Shown here: positions 55,800-64,000 of the stretch, in pieces
Layout of the letters: each line of letters begins with the position of its first letter
Numbering within the stretch: the stretch's first letter is position 1
NCBI RefSeq assembly: GCF_037153985.1
Contig: NZ_JBBAYI010000002.1
Coordinates: 558,001 to 622,000 of the forward strand
Direction: 5' to 3'
Origin: Emticicia sp037153985
GTDB lineage: Bacteria > Bacteroidota > Bacteroidia > Cytophagales > Spirosomataceae
Length of the DNA stretch: 64,000 bases
Made by a program: the position numbers and the translations under genes
Notes under the pieces: generated by a model
What the model was told of the DNA's origin: nothing
What the model saw: only the letters and a program-made list of their open reading frames with translations
The model's database searches: none

Positions 55800-56459
55800 T
55801 TAATTCAGTGGCACAATAACCCCTTCCGAAGGTGCACCTCCTTGTGAAGGCAAGTAACCGGCACTACCTTTATCGGCTAGCATACGATATTCTCTTGTAC
55901 CATTGCTTGTGGTTATTTTACCACTTACGGTATAAAGGTATAGATTACCCGACACCGAGTAGTCGTTTTTGCTATTATCTATATTAAAATCAATTGTTAC
56001 GTAAGACATACTTCTGGCAATATCCAGAAAAGCATCCATTAGTTTACTAATCTGCTCTTCGTTCAGGCCTTTTGATTTCATGGTTTCTTTTGTTTTTTCA
56101 TAGCTTGCAGAAGCACCACCGCCGCCAAAGAACCAAGTCCAGATACTCAAATTGGCACTAGCGTGCGTTTTTTCGTATTCTCTGATTTCTTCCCTAGCAC
56201 TGGCATTTAACATACTCATGGCTAGTTCATTCAGGTTTTTTACGTCTTCGCTGGTTAAAGCAAGAAGGTTCAGTTTGGCAGAAACGCTTCCAGTAGCATG
56301 TGCCGGAACGGTGTAACCTAAACCTGTAAGTGAGCCTGTTCCAGAAACTTCAATCGAGTACGAGGTCTCTGAGCTTCCAGATACATGTAATACATGGGCT
56401 CCTGGAGTAGTAAATGTGTAACCACCTGCTGTTATCCTCTCATTTTGTGCATTTTCCAT
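55800..56459 (-). CDS. Unknown 219-aa protein with glycine-rich hydrophobic segment
   Basis: No signal peptide. The N-terminal 70 residues are beta-rich (GGYTFTTPGAHVLHVSGSSE, SYSIEVSGTGSLTGLGYTVP). A helical part follows (LTSEDVKNLNELAMSMLNAS), then an unusual segment NLSIWTWFFGGGGASASYEK, another helix (MKSKGLNEEQISKLMDAFLD), and a beta C-terminus. The Trp/Phe/Gly4 stretch could insert into membranes or act as a flexible joint, as in small pore-forming proteins; this is speculation. It is read in the same direction as the protease and lies next to the injection-system locus. I do not recognise a family. Confidence 0.75.
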   Translation of the reverse strand: MENAQNERITAGGYTFTTPGAHVLHVSGSSETSYSIEVSGTGSLTGLGYTVPAHATGSVSAKLNLLALTSEDVKNLNELAMSMLNASAREEIREYEKTHASANLSIWTWFFGGGGASASYEKTKETMKSKGLNEEQISKLMDAFLDIARSMSYVTIDFNIDNSKNDYSVSGNLYLYTVSGKITTSNGTREYRMLADKGSAGYLPSQGGAPSEGVIVPLN

Positions 56460-56778
56460 TAGTAATTAAGTTAAATTAGGTTGCTCCTACTCATAAGGCT
56501 TTTCGGATTACCGCCTCTACAGTGAATCCTGCTGCGGAACAGGCTGTTTTTTTGTGTGGTTACTGCCTCCAACTTTACAAAAGCTTTTGTCCCATAAAGT
56601 AAACACTATTAATCCTTCATTAACAGGGTATATATACGTGGTTTACAAAACAAGTATTTATGCGTACGGGATTATTATTACACGGTACCGTTACAGGTTT
56701 TATCCGGTTTTGGAAACACTTATAGACCTAAAAATTGAGTAGGCAGACCTTCTATTAAAAAATATCTGGAAAAACTTG

Positions 56779-56806
56779 TTTGTTATTTTTATAATCACCT
56801 ATTTTG
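56779..56806 (+). promoter_or_regulatory. Possible Bacteroidota-type promoter of the ABC operon
   Basis: A TTTG at 56779-56782 and TATTTTG at 56800-56806, separated by 17 bases, approximate the Bacteroidota -33 TTTG / -7 TAnnTTTG arrangement, with one base missing in the -7 word. The predicted start site falls inside the operator that follows directly, which is what repression would need. Confidence 0.35.
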
Positions 56807-56832
56807 TAGTGTACTATTTAACTAATACACTA
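56807..56832. promoter_or_regulatory. YtrA-type operator, inverted repeat TAGTGTA-N12-TACACTA
   Basis: Perfect seven-base arms at 56807-56813 and 56826-56832 flank a 12-base AT-rich spacer. This nearly equals the AGTGTA-N13-TACACT operator described for Bacillus subtilis YtrA. The operon downstream encodes a YtrA-type GntR regulator, so autoregulation is likely. Confidence 0.75.
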
Positions 56833-56930
56833 TGATATTATATGCGCCAACAATAATATTGCTTGCAGCCATTTACATTCAGTTATGGCTTGGAGTTATG
56901 CTGCTTGTTCATAGCTGGCATATTGCCTGA
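56832..56930 (+). CDS. Possible 32-aa membrane peptide upstream of the ABC genes
   Basis: The ATG at 56832 opens a 32-codon frame ending in TGA at 56928. The product (MILYAPTIILLAAIYIQLWL then GVMLLVHSWHIA) is almost entirely hydrophobic and could be a single membrane helix. The start codon overlaps the last base of the operator, so translation would need a leaderless or very short 5' end. It may be real or chance. Confidence 0.3.
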   Translation: MILYAPTIILLAAIYIQLWLGVMLLVHSWHIA

Positions 56931-56993
56931 TACAACAAGTTGTAAGTAGCCTTAAATAATGTTTATAGAAACACTCAAAACAACGTTATATAT

Positions 56994-57854
56994 ATGCTTA
57001 CCATCCGAAATCTTAGCTTTGGCTATGATAGAAAAAAATTAATTTTCGAGAATCTTTCACTAGACCTCAAACCCGGAAGTGTTTATGGGTTGCTAGGCAA
57101 AAACGGCGCAGGTAAATCGTCTTTGCTAAGGCTCATAGGCGGGTTGCTGTTTCCGCAGCAGGGTACCTGCCAGTTTAATGGCATAGAAACCCGAACCCGA
57201 GACATAGCTATACTTGAAAATCTTTATTTCTTGCCCGAAGAATTTCATACGCCTGCCATTAGTATTCAGGAATTTGTGGCAGTGAATAGCCCTTTTTATC
57301 CTACTTTTAACCATACACAGTTCGATAATTATATGGATGAATTTCAGTTATCGAAGTCCGATAAACTTTCAAAACTTTCGTATGGGCAGAAGAAAAAGGT
57401 GCTTATTGGTTTTGGGTTAGCTACAAATGTGCAGTTATTGATTCTTGATGAACCCACCAATGGGCTGGATATCCCATCGAAAAGCCAGTTTCGTAAACTT
57501 ATTGCTTCGGGGCTTTCAGCCAATCAGAGTATTATTATTTCTACGCATCAGGTGCGGGACCTCGACGGCCTCATTGACAACATTATTATTCTGGAAGACA
57601 ACACCATTCTGTTACATAATTCTCTCGAAGAAATAAGCGAACGGCTGAGTTTTAAATTATTATCAACCCTCGAAAATGTACAGGAAGCAATTTACACCGA
57701 ACAAACCTTGCGAGGCCTCATGGCTGTAATGCCTAACCACGGGCATGAATATACAAAAGTAGATTTGGAGCTACTTTTTAACGCCGCTGTTTATAAAAAA
57801 GAATCATTACATACTTTATTCAGTTCAGAACCAAGTTATAAACTTCACGCCTAA
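56994..57854 (+). CDS. ABC transporter ATP-binding protein (YtrB-like)
   Basis: A 286-aa ATPase with Walker A GLLGKNGAGKSS (about residues 33-44), signature LSYGQKKKVLIGFG and Walker B LLILDEPTNGLD, then the switch His in IIISTHQVRDLDG. The signature has Tyr in place of the usual second Gly (LSYGQ). The C-terminal 80 residues form an accessory domain. The gene starts a four-gene unit (ATPase, permease, YtrA regulator, small anchored protein), the arrangement of envelope-stress or antibiotic-responsive YtrABC systems. Substrate unknown. Confidence 0.92.
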   Translation: MLTIRNLSFGYDRKKLIFENLSLDLKPGSVYGLLGKNGAGKSSLLRLIGGLLFPQQGTCQFNGIETRTRDIAILENLYFLPEEFHTPAISIQEFVAVNSPFYPTFNHTQFDNYMDEFQLSKSDKLSKLSYGQKKKVLIGFGLATNVQLLILDEPTNGLDIPSKSQFRKLIASGLSANQSIIISTHQVRDLDGLIDNIIILEDNTILLHNSLEEISERLSFKLLSTLENVQEAIYTEQTLRGLMAVMPNHGHEYTKVDLELLFNAAVYKKESLHTLFSSEPSYKLHA

Positions 57855-57865
57855 TTGTAAACATT

Positions 57866-58681
57866 ATGCAAAATTTCAGCCTCAAAAGACTTGCGCTATT
57901 AATTAAAAAAATCTGGGTCGAGAATTACAGAATCTGGGGTATGTCGCTAGCTGTACTGGTGGCTTTATACGTAGTTTTTCATTTCCTGACTACCAACAGA
58001 ACTCACATCATTGCTTTTTATCCACGGCAATTGATATACAGCATCGGGCTTATTATCTCTGGTACTATCTTTGCCAATTTTCTTTGGCGCGATTTATCCA
58101 ATAAAAACCAGAGTATCAATTTTCTGTTACTGCCAGCTACACCTTTCGAAAAACTACTGGCAGGTATGTTTTATGCTGTTATCTTTTTTCCGGCGGTTTA
58201 TATAAGTTGTTTCTTTATCTTAGATTTTCTGTATATCGAAACCATCAAGTCAATTACTACGGTTGATATAGATGCGTGGGATTTACGCCCCCTAAGCCTG
58301 AGCGACACTAATTCGATTGTGCTACCCACAACACTCCTGTGTCTGATAATACAGCCTATTGCCTTGATGAGCAGCCTGTTGTTTGAGAAGTTTTCTTATG
58401 TTAAAACAGCATTACTTTTGGTTGGCTTTCTCATTCTGATTATTTATGTTTTTGGCACCGTTAAACATATTATTCTGAAAGATGCCCTCGGCGAGCGGCA
58501 GTTGAGCGGCAGTTTGTTTACTCCTACCGAAATAAATGTAAATACGCCTGAAGAATATTTTTCTGATACCATCAGGATTCCGGCTCCTGTTAGTCTGTAT
58601 CTGAATCTGTTCATGACGCTGGGGGTTACGCTTTTTTTTATGCTTGTTACTTTTTTAAAACTCAAAGAAAAAGAAATTTAA
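57866..58681 (+). CDS. ABC transporter permease, YtrC-like
   Basis: A 271-aa membrane protein with about six hydrophobic segments (SLAVLVALYVVFHFL, LIYSIGLIISGTIFANFLW, FYAVIFFPAVYISCFFIL, TALLLVGFLILIIYVF, LFMTLGVTLFFMLVTFL). It contains the FLLLPATPFEKLLAGM stretch common in Bacteroidota ABC-2-type permeases paired with YtrA regulators, and a periplasmic loop of about 60 residues before the last helix. It starts 11 bases after the ATPase gene and ends four bases before the regulator. Confidence 0.88.
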   Translation: MQNFSLKRLALLIKKIWVENYRIWGMSLAVLVALYVVFHFLTTNRTHIIAFYPRQLIYSIGLIISGTIFANFLWRDLSNKNQSINFLLLPATPFEKLLAGMFYAVIFFPAVYISCFFILDFLYIETIKSITTVDIDAWDLRPLSLSDTNSIVLPTTLLCLIIQPIALMSSLLFEKFSYVKTALLLVGFLILIIYVFGTVKHIILKDALGERQLSGSLFTPTEINVNTPEEYFSDTIRIPAPVSLYLNLFMTLGVTLFFMLVTFLKLKEKEI

Positions 58682-58685
58682 ATTC

Positions 58686-59081
58686 ATGGAATTCAGGAAT
58701 AATCAGGCCATTTACTTGCAGATTGCCGAAATGGTTTGCGAAAATATATTATTGAATCGCTGGGGTGAAGGCGAAAAGATTCCGTCCGTTCGGGAGCTTG
58801 CCGTAACCATAGAAGTAAACCCCAACACAGTTGCCCGCACTTATGAGTTCCTGACACAGAAGGAAATTATTTTTACCAAGCGTGGCATGGGTTATTTTGT
58901 TACGGAAGATGGCAAAAGTAAAGCGATGGCTTTCAGAAAAGAAGATTTCCTTAAAAACGATTTGCCCTTGTTTTTTCAGAATATTGACCTGCTGAATATC
59001 GACTTCGATGAGTTAAAACACCGATTTGAGAATTTTAAAAAAGAGAAAACCGAAACCTTTTCCGCTAATACAAAAATATGA
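58686..59081 (+). CDS. GntR family regulator, YtrA subfamily
   Basis: A 131-aa repressor. The winged helix-turn-helix is complete: IYLQIAEMVCENILLNRWGE, GEKIPSVRELAVTIEVNPNT, VARTYEFLTQKEIIFTKRGM and GYFVTEDG. The short helical C-terminal part of about 50 residues is typical of the YtrA subfamily, which lacks a large ligand domain. It probably represses its own operon through the inverted repeat at 56807. Its stop overlaps the start of the next gene (ATGA). Confidence 0.94.
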   Translation: MEFRNNQAIYLQIAEMVCENILLNRWGEGEKIPSVRELAVTIEVNPNTVARTYEFLTQKEIIFTKRGMGYFVTEDGKSKAMAFRKEDFLKNDLPLFFQNIDLLNIDFDELKHRFENFKKEKTETFSANTKI

Positions 59082-59773
59082 AAACAAGCAATAAACTTTT
59101 ACTGGGCTTTCTGGCTACTATTATTGGCATAATGGTTTTTATAGCCTTTCAGTTAAAAGCCGAATACAAAAAAATTAACCTCAACGATAAATACCGTAAC
59201 TATGACCGCATTGCCCTCAGTTCTGTGAAGTTTCTGGCAATAGAAGGCCCTGTTAATAACGAAGATTATGGCGATGCTGATGATTTTAGTATTAAATGTA
59301 TTGTCGCTAATGAAAAGGCTTTGCTTTTACCCAAAAACGATTTTTTCAGGAAGCATATTTCATACGTTTATCGGGGTGATACCCTGCTTATTCATAGTAC
59401 ATTGCCTTACCCTTATGACCTAGATATTTTTCTGTTGGGAGTGTTTCCGCAGGTGATAAAGGCCAACTGCGCCAGAATTAACATAGATAGCCTGAAACTG
59501 ACAGATATGCAACTTAACCTTGAGCAACGGGCCATGGTATCTATCTCTCAGACACAGCTCAGCCAAATAATAGCAAAGCTATCTGGTAAGGCCCAATTAT
59601 CTATCAACAAAAACACCGCGGTAAACGACCTTTCTCTTACGCTTCAACAACAGTCGGAGCTTAACCTCGGGCTTGTAAAGCTGGCTAAAGTTTCGTTACA
59701 AATGAGCGACTCGGCCAAGATAACAGCCACCAAAGCGAACCTGTTTCTGCTACAAAAATCCGTAGCATTGTAA
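59078..59773 (+). CDS. Membrane-anchored GIN-like (DUF2807-like) protein
   Basis: A 231-aa protein with an N-terminal signal-anchor helix (LLLGFLATIIGIMVFIAFQL) followed by a beta-rich exported part. The last 110 residues repeat short strands (INIDSLKLTDMQLNLEQRAM, AQLSINKNTAVNDLSLTLQQ, ELNLGLVKLAKVSLQMSDSA), like the beta-solenoid of the head GIN domain (DUF2807). It overlaps the YtrA gene by four bases, so it belongs to the operon and may be an envelope stress or surface component. The family assignment is tentative. Confidence 0.75.
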   Translation: MKTSNKLLLGFLATIIGIMVFIAFQLKAEYKKINLNDKYRNYDRIALSSVKFLAIEGPVNNEDYGDADDFSIKCIVANEKALLLPKNDFFRKHISYVYRGDTLLIHSTLPYPYDLDIFLLGVFPQVIKANCARINIDSLKLTDMQLNLEQRAMVSISQTQLSQIIAKLSGKAQLSINKNTAVNDLSLTLQQQSELNLGLVKLAKVSLQMSDSAKITATKANLFLLQKSVAL

Positions 59774-59774
59774 T

Positions 59775-59806
59775 AAAAAAGCCCTCACGGTTGTGAGGGC
59801 TTAAAA
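59775..59806. terminator. Bidirectional terminator between convergent genes
   Basis: AAGCCCTCAC (59779-59788) and GTGAGGGCTT (59793-59802) form a perfect 10-base stem with GGTT loop. A-rich sequence on the left gives a T run for the minus-strand peptidase transcript, and short AT sequence follows on the right. Confidence 0.85.
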
Positions 59807-59808
59807 TC

Positions 59809-61290
59809 TTATTGTTCCCAACGCCAATCTTTTCCGATTATCAGTTCATTTTTCAGGTTCTGTTTAATCAAAAACTCTTTGGTTTGTTCGTCGTTCATTT
59901 TCTTAACTGGTAGTGCTTCGGCATTAGCCAAAGCGTATAACATCATGGCTGTAAACCGAACGTTATTGTTGATTTGTTTTTTGTCTATCAAATCGAATCG
60001 GTCACAGTTTGCATGATAACAGTTATAGGCTTTCACAGGGAAACTTCCCGACGGAGAGCAAACCGGCACACCCTGAATCATGAATGGCTGGTGGTCAGAA
60101 TGCAAACCTGCCGAATTAGGGTTAGTGTTCGAGAAAGTAGAATCAATACTCTTGATTTTCTTGCCTATTTCATCAAAAAATGCACGCAACTCAGGCCGAC
60201 CCATCGCATTAAAGCCTTTGGCATTATTTACCATGTCGAGGTTCATCATGAGTTGTATCTGGTCGAGCTTGCCTTCATCTTTATACTTTTTAACCAAGGC
60301 TTTTGAGCCTAACAAGCCTTGCTCTTCGCCCATAAAAAGCACAAACTCAATGGTGCGTTTAGGGCGCAGGTTTAATGCCTGAAAAACCCTTGCTACATCC
60401 ATTACGGTAAAAGAGCCAATGCCGTTATCCATGGCTCCGGTAGCCAAATCCCACGAGTCCAGATGCCCACCTATAACAATTTTATCGTTTTTATATTTTT
60501 TTGAACTACCCGGCAAGGTTGCTATCACGTTTCTGGCTCTGATAGGGCGGCTAAAATTCTGCATATCAATTACGGCCAATAGGTTAGGCTCGTCTTTCAG
60601 CCATTTACGGATATTCTTTCCGCTTTCAACCGAAATACATACCGCCGGAATCGGAATTAAAGCTCCTGTAACGGAAGCGGTTCCGGTAAGCAGCACACCC
60701 CCTTCTACGGCGTTAGCAATAATTACCCCTGTGGCTCCGTATTTAATGGCCAGAGCCGTTTTTTCTGAGCGGTGCAGGTTCTTTTTGCCTTTATTTTCTG
60801 GTGCTTGCAGGTTAATATTGAACAAAGCTATTTTGCCCTTAACCTGCTCTTTTACTTTTTCAAAATCGGCTTCTATCCCATCACCACAATCAACAATGGG
60901 GGCTTTCAGGTGAGACGACACCGGCGAATGCGCCAGCGCAACCACTTCTACATCGCGAAAATTATCGCTGCCTCGTGGCACAATGGCAAGGCTCACGGTA
61001 TCTCGCGCCCACGACTCCACCTCAAAAGGCATATACTTTACATCCGTAAAGCCATATTCTTTCAGTAATTTATAGGCAAAATCTTCTGCTTTTTTACCAT
61101 TAGGGCTACCTGTAAGCCTATGACCGATAGAAGACGTAGCTTCGCCCAGGGTTTCATAAGCCCGGCCATTTTCCAGAACATTCTGGTTGATTTTCACAAA
61201 GGTATCGTCGAGTTCATCTTTTTTTATGGTAAAAGCCGAAAACAACCCTATACTTATGCCTACTGTCAGAAATAAAACTCTTTTTCTCAT
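59809..61290 (-). CDS. Secreted M28 family zinc peptidase
   Basis: A 493-aa exported metallopeptidase similar to carboxypeptidase Q-type M28 enzymes. The N-terminus is a signal sequence (MRKRVLFLTVGISIGLFSAF). A PA domain-like insert occupies about residues 130-250 (IVDCGDGIEADFEKVKEQVK). Metal ligands are suggested by VIGGHLDSWD, GAMDNGIGSF, FMGEEQGLLG, LMMNLDMVN and GLHSDHQPF. It probably hydrolyses peptides or dipeptides in the periplasm or outside. It is convergent with the YtrA operon and divergent from the S9 peptidase gene across about 230 bases. Confidence 0.92.
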   Translation of the reverse strand: MRKRVLFLTVGISIGLFSAFTIKKDELDDTFVKINQNVLENGRAYETLGEATSSIGHRLTGSPNGKKAEDFAYKLLKEYGFTDVKYMPFEVESWARDTVSLAIVPRGSDNFRDVEVVALAHSPVSSHLKAPIVDCGDGIEADFEKVKEQVKGKIALFNINLQAPENKGKKNLHRSEKTALAIKYGATGVIIANAVEGGVLLTGTASVTGALIPIPAVCISVESGKNIRKWLKDEPNLLAVIDMQNFSRPIRARNVIATLPGSSKKYKNDKIVIGGHLDSWDLATGAMDNGIGSFTVMDVARVFQALNLRPKRTIEFVLFMGEEQGLLGSKALVKKYKDEGKLDQIQLMMNLDMVNNAKGFNAMGRPELRAFFDEIGKKIKSIDSTFSNTNPNSAGLHSDHQPFMIQGVPVCSPSGSFPVKAYNCYHANCDRFDLIDKKQINNNVRFTAMMLYALANAEALPVKKMNDEQTKEFLIKQNLKNELIIGKDWRWEQ

Positions 61291-61519
61291 CCTACGCTGT
61301 AATTATATAATTTGGTCAATTTAGTTTGTGCTGTAATATTACTTAAAAATCGTTATTTTTTTTTATTTTCAATAAAAACACTCTTTCCCCTCAAAGATAT
61401 AAATCTTTATGAAATCTGTATATATTGTCAGAAATGTATTTTATTTGTTTACTTACTGCCTGTTAAGCAAGTAGTTTGTATAAAAATTACTTGCTTTGGC
61501 TTTCTTAACTATTTCATCT

Positions 61520-63607
61520 ATGAGTACCGGACAAACAATGAAAAACACGGGCATAACTGCACCTGTTGCTAAAACACAACCCAAGCCCATGTCGATTCAT
61601 GGACACACAAGAATTGATAACTACTACTGGCTGAACAACCCCGAAGACCCCGAAGTATTAGCTTACCTGAACGCCGAAAACGATTACCTAGATAAAGTAA
61701 TGGCCCCTATAAAGCCATTGGAAGAAAAACTTTTTCAGGAAATGAAAAGCCGTATTAAGGAGCAAGACGAATCGGTTCCGGTAAAAGATGGCGACTATTA
61801 TTACTATAACCGCTTTATTGAAGGAGGCGAATACGCCATTTACTGCCGCAAGCAAGGCAACCTGAATGCACCAGAAGAGATATTACTTGATGGCAACAAA
61901 CTAGGCAAAGGGAAACCTTACTTCAGTATTGGAGGCTATGAAATTACCGACAACGAAGAAATAATGGCTTATGGGATTGACACCATTAGCCGCCGGAATT
62001 ATACCGTACGTTTCAAGAACCTGAAAACAGGCCAACTGTACAAAGAGCAAATAAAAAATACCGAAGGGGGCAGTTATGCGTGGGCAAACGACAACAAGAC
62101 TTTCTTTTATATACGTCGCGACCAGCAGACCTTACTGGGGTTTCAGGTCTGGAGGCATAGCTTAGGAACCGATGTGAAAGACGACGTACTGGTATACGAA
62201 GAAAAAGACAACCAGTTCTATATGGGGCTTTACCGCATGAAATCCAAAAAATATATTGCCATTGCTTGTGACCACAACGGCGTTTCGACGGAGTATCGCT
62301 TACTGGATGCCTCTAAACCATTGGGCGAATTTAAGGTCTTTGCTGAACGGGAACGCGGGCATGAATACGGCATCGAACACCTTCAGGATAAATTCTATAT
62401 CAGAACCAACCACCACAACGCCACTAATTTTAAATTAATGGAAGTAAAAGAAACACAGGTAGCCGATAAAACCCAATGGAAAGAAGTAATAGCACACAGA
62501 AAAGACGTGTTCTTTGAATCGATGGAGGTTTTCAGAAACTATCTGGTTTTGCAAGAAAGAAACGAGGGTTTAATCCAGCTAAGAATCATTAACCAAACCA
62601 CCCAGCAAGAGCATTACGTCGATTTTGGGGAGCCAACCTATACGGCTTATATTGGTGCCAACCCCGACTTTAATACCGATAACCTCAGGTATGTTTATAC
62701 CTCGCTCACCACGCCGAGTTCGGTTTTTGATTATGACATGAATACCCAAACAAAAGAACTGAAAAAGCAACAGGCTGTATTGGGTGACTTTGATAAAAAT
62801 AATTACATTTCTGAAAGAGTTTTTGCCACTGCACAAGACGGCGTAAAAGTACCAATATCACTTGTTTACCGCAAAGGCACTCTACTCGACGGACAAGCAC
62901 CGTTGCTGCAATATGCGTATGGTTCTTATGGGTATTCGACCGATGCCACCTTTAGCTCGGTGCGTTTAAGCCTGCTCGACAGGGGTTTTGTCTACGCCAT
63001 AGCACATATCAGAGGCGGGCAGGAGATGGGCCGTGAGTGGTACGACAACGGCAAAATGTTTAAGAAAAAAAATACCTTTACCGATTTCATAGATTGTTCT
63101 GATTTTCTGATTGCCCATAAATATTGCAGTGCCGATAAACTATTCGCTATGGGTGGAAGCGCCGGTGGGCTACTCATGGGAGCCATTGCAAATATGCGCC
63201 CCGACCTGTACAGAGGCGTGGTGGCAGCAGTACCTTTTGTTGACGTAGTTACTACGATGCTCGATGAGAGCATTCCGCTCACTACCGGAGAATTTGAAGA
63301 ATGGGGGAATCCTAAAAATAAAGATTCCTACGAATACATGCTTTCGTATTCGCCATACGATAACGTTACACAACAGGCCTATCCTAATATGCTGGTAACT
63401 ACTGGCTTACACGACTCACAAGTGCAGTATTTTGAACCCGCCAAGTGGGTTGCCAAGTTACGTACGCTGAAAACCGATAACAATTTATTGCTAATGTACA
63501 TAAATATGGAGGCAGGGCATGGAGGAGCATCGGGGCGTTTTGCATCGCTGAAATTAATTGCAAAAGAATATGCCTTTATTATGGCTTTAGCCGATATTTT
63601 TTATTAA
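61520..63607 (+). CDS. S9 family oligopeptidase (oligopeptidase B-like)
   Basis: A 695-aa prolyl-oligopeptidase-family serine peptidase (ATG at 61520; a TTG-initiated frame begins at 61496, and an ATG at 61538 is possible). The N-terminal IHGHTRIDNYYWLNN is a typical start; the propeller covers about residues 80-410. The alpha/beta hydrolase domain carries the nucleophile Ser in MGGSAGGLLMGAIANMRPDL (about residue 547), Asp in TTGLHDSQVQYFEPAKWV, and His in GHGGASGRF. The motif pattern fits oligopeptidase B, which cuts small peptides after basic residues. No signal peptide is seen from the chosen start, so it should be cytoplasmic or periplasmic-unclear. Confidence 0.93.
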   Translation: MSTGQTMKNTGITAPVAKTQPKPMSIHGHTRIDNYYWLNNPEDPEVLAYLNAENDYLDKVMAPIKPLEEKLFQEMKSRIKEQDESVPVKDGDYYYYNRFIEGGEYAIYCRKQGNLNAPEEILLDGNKLGKGKPYFSIGGYEITDNEEIMAYGIDTISRRNYTVRFKNLKTGQLYKEQIKNTEGGSYAWANDNKTFFYIRRDQQTLLGFQVWRHSLGTDVKDDVLVYEEKDNQFYMGLYRMKSKKYIAIACDHNGVSTEYRLLDASKPLGEFKVFAERERGHEYGIEHLQDKFYIRTNHHNATNFKLMEVKETQVADKTQWKEVIAHRKDVFFESMEVFRNYLVLQERNEGLIQLRIINQTTQQEHYVDFGEPTYTAYIGANPDFNTDNLRYVYTSLTTPSSVFDYDMNTQTKELKKQQAVLGDFDKNNYISERVFATAQDGVKVPISLVYRKGTLLDGQAPLLQYAYGSYGYSTDATFSSVRLSLLDRGFVYAIAHIRGGQEMGREWYDNGKMFKKKNTFTDFIDCSDFLIAHKYCSADKLFAMGGSAGGLLMGAIANMRPDLYRGVVAAVPFVDVVTTMLDESIPLTTGEFEEWGNPKNKDSYEYMLSYSPYDNVTQQAYPNMLVTTGLHDSQVQYFEPAKWVAKLRTLKTDNNLLLMYINMEAGHGGASGRFASLKLIAKEYAFIMALADIFY

Positions 63608-63837
63608 AACATTTATGAGCTTTTTATAGTTAATATCTTTGGCTATTAAAATCACACTGTTAAGGTTACAATTTTGCCGAATAATCAGTTTCGCAAAAAA
63701 ATGTAGGCTTTTTTTTAGAAATTTATAACATTTTGTTTTTTCTTTGCCAAATATTCCGAACAGATTGTGACCCATAATATTTTATTTAGTCCAATTTTTA
63801 CATTTTTTATTTTGATATAACATAAAAATTCCCCAAC

Positions 63838-64000
63838 ATGAAGAAGGCAATACTACTATTTGCGACGTTACTAACAGTATCGCTGGCGACGCAAGCCCAA
63901 GACACCTGTAAAGTTTGTAAACCCTATAAGTGGGAGATTGGTCTCCTACTAGGTGCTAATCAATATTTCGGAGATATGCATTGTAGTAAAGCATATCTTT
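63838..64000 (+). CDS. N-terminal part of an exported protein, DUF6089-like (partial)
   Basis: From the ATG at 63838, 54 codons are readable before the window ends. A signal peptide is evident (MKKAILLFATLLTVSLATQA, cleaved near AQ). The mature start has two Cys residues (DTCKVCKPYKW) and then EIGLLLGANQYFGDMHC, which matches the first strand of DUF6089/OmpA-like outer-membrane beta-barrels in Bacteroidota (E-x-G-x-x-x-G-x-x-x-Y-x-G-D). The remaining protein lies outside the window, so the call is provisional. Confidence 0.7.
   Translation, partial: MKKAILLFATLLTVSLATQAQDTCKVCKPYKWEIGLLLGANQYFGDMHCSKAYL

Larger units (their letters stand above)
56460..56993. other. Intergenic region upstream of the YtrA-type operon
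   Basis: The 534-base gap between the divergent 219-aa gene and the ABC gene contains a probable promoter (near 56779), a YtrA-like operator (56807-56832) and a possible 32-codon membrane peptide (56832). The left 300 bases show no supported gene. Confidence 0.6.

Overview
The window looks like chromosomal DNA of a Bacteroidota bacterium, most likely a Cytophagales member (Spirosoma/Flectobacillus/Runella-like). This rests on moderate GC with very AT-rich intergenic DNA, starts without clear Shine-Dalgarno sequences, a secreted esterase with a C-terminal domain of the Bacteroidota coat-hanger (GCX) type, DUF349, EttA and GntR/YtrA-ABC genes, and above all a Bacteroidota-type extracellular contractile injection system (eCIS). 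No rRNA, tRNA, CRISPR array, integrase or transposase was recognised. The taxonomic call is inference.

Left part (0.5-11.9 kb): a tyrosinase gene translationally close to a DUF2182 membrane protein; a two-gene cassette of large signal-less proteins (a possible TULIP/P47-like protein and a propeller plus helical protein) that could be a toxin pair; an AT-rich gap; and two paralogous small secreted proteins. Middle-left part (12-28 kb): mostly housekeeping genes: DUF349, ettA, a membrane protein, xdhC plus guaD (purine use), a NifS/IscS-type cysteine desulfurase, ppc (PEP carboxylase), a secreted SGNH esterase, anmK (cell-wall recycling), and a Crp/Fnr regulator with a DUF2306 membrane protein.

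Central block (28.0-53.8 kb, all minus strand): a nearly continuous operon-like run read from right to left. It holds a DUF4255 tube terminator, an unknown 341-aa protein, one large sheath protein, two tube proteins, a 59-aa DUF5908-like protein, a LysM tube/baseplate adaptor, a VgrG-like spike, gp25, two giant baseplate wedge proteins (Afp11- and Afp12-like), an unknown 1103-aa protein at the fibre position, a tape measure, an AAA+ ATPase, a 1281-aa DUF4157 protein with a 22-residue charged repeat and an HNH-like motif (best effector candidate), and a TPR protein. The PAAR spike tip lies just upstream on the opposite strand. No capsid, portal, terminase or T6SS membrane-complex genes are seen, so this is an eCIS/T6SSiv-type machine and not a prophage or canonical T6SS. 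Beside it sit a trypsin-like serine protease and an unknown 219-aa protein, separated by a long RNA hairpin.

Right part (56.8-64 kb): a YtrA-type GntR/ABC operon preceded by an inverted repeat matching the known YtrA operator and by a possible 32-aa membrane peptide; then a secreted M28 metallopeptidase, an S9 oligopeptidase and the start of an exported protein cut by the window edge.
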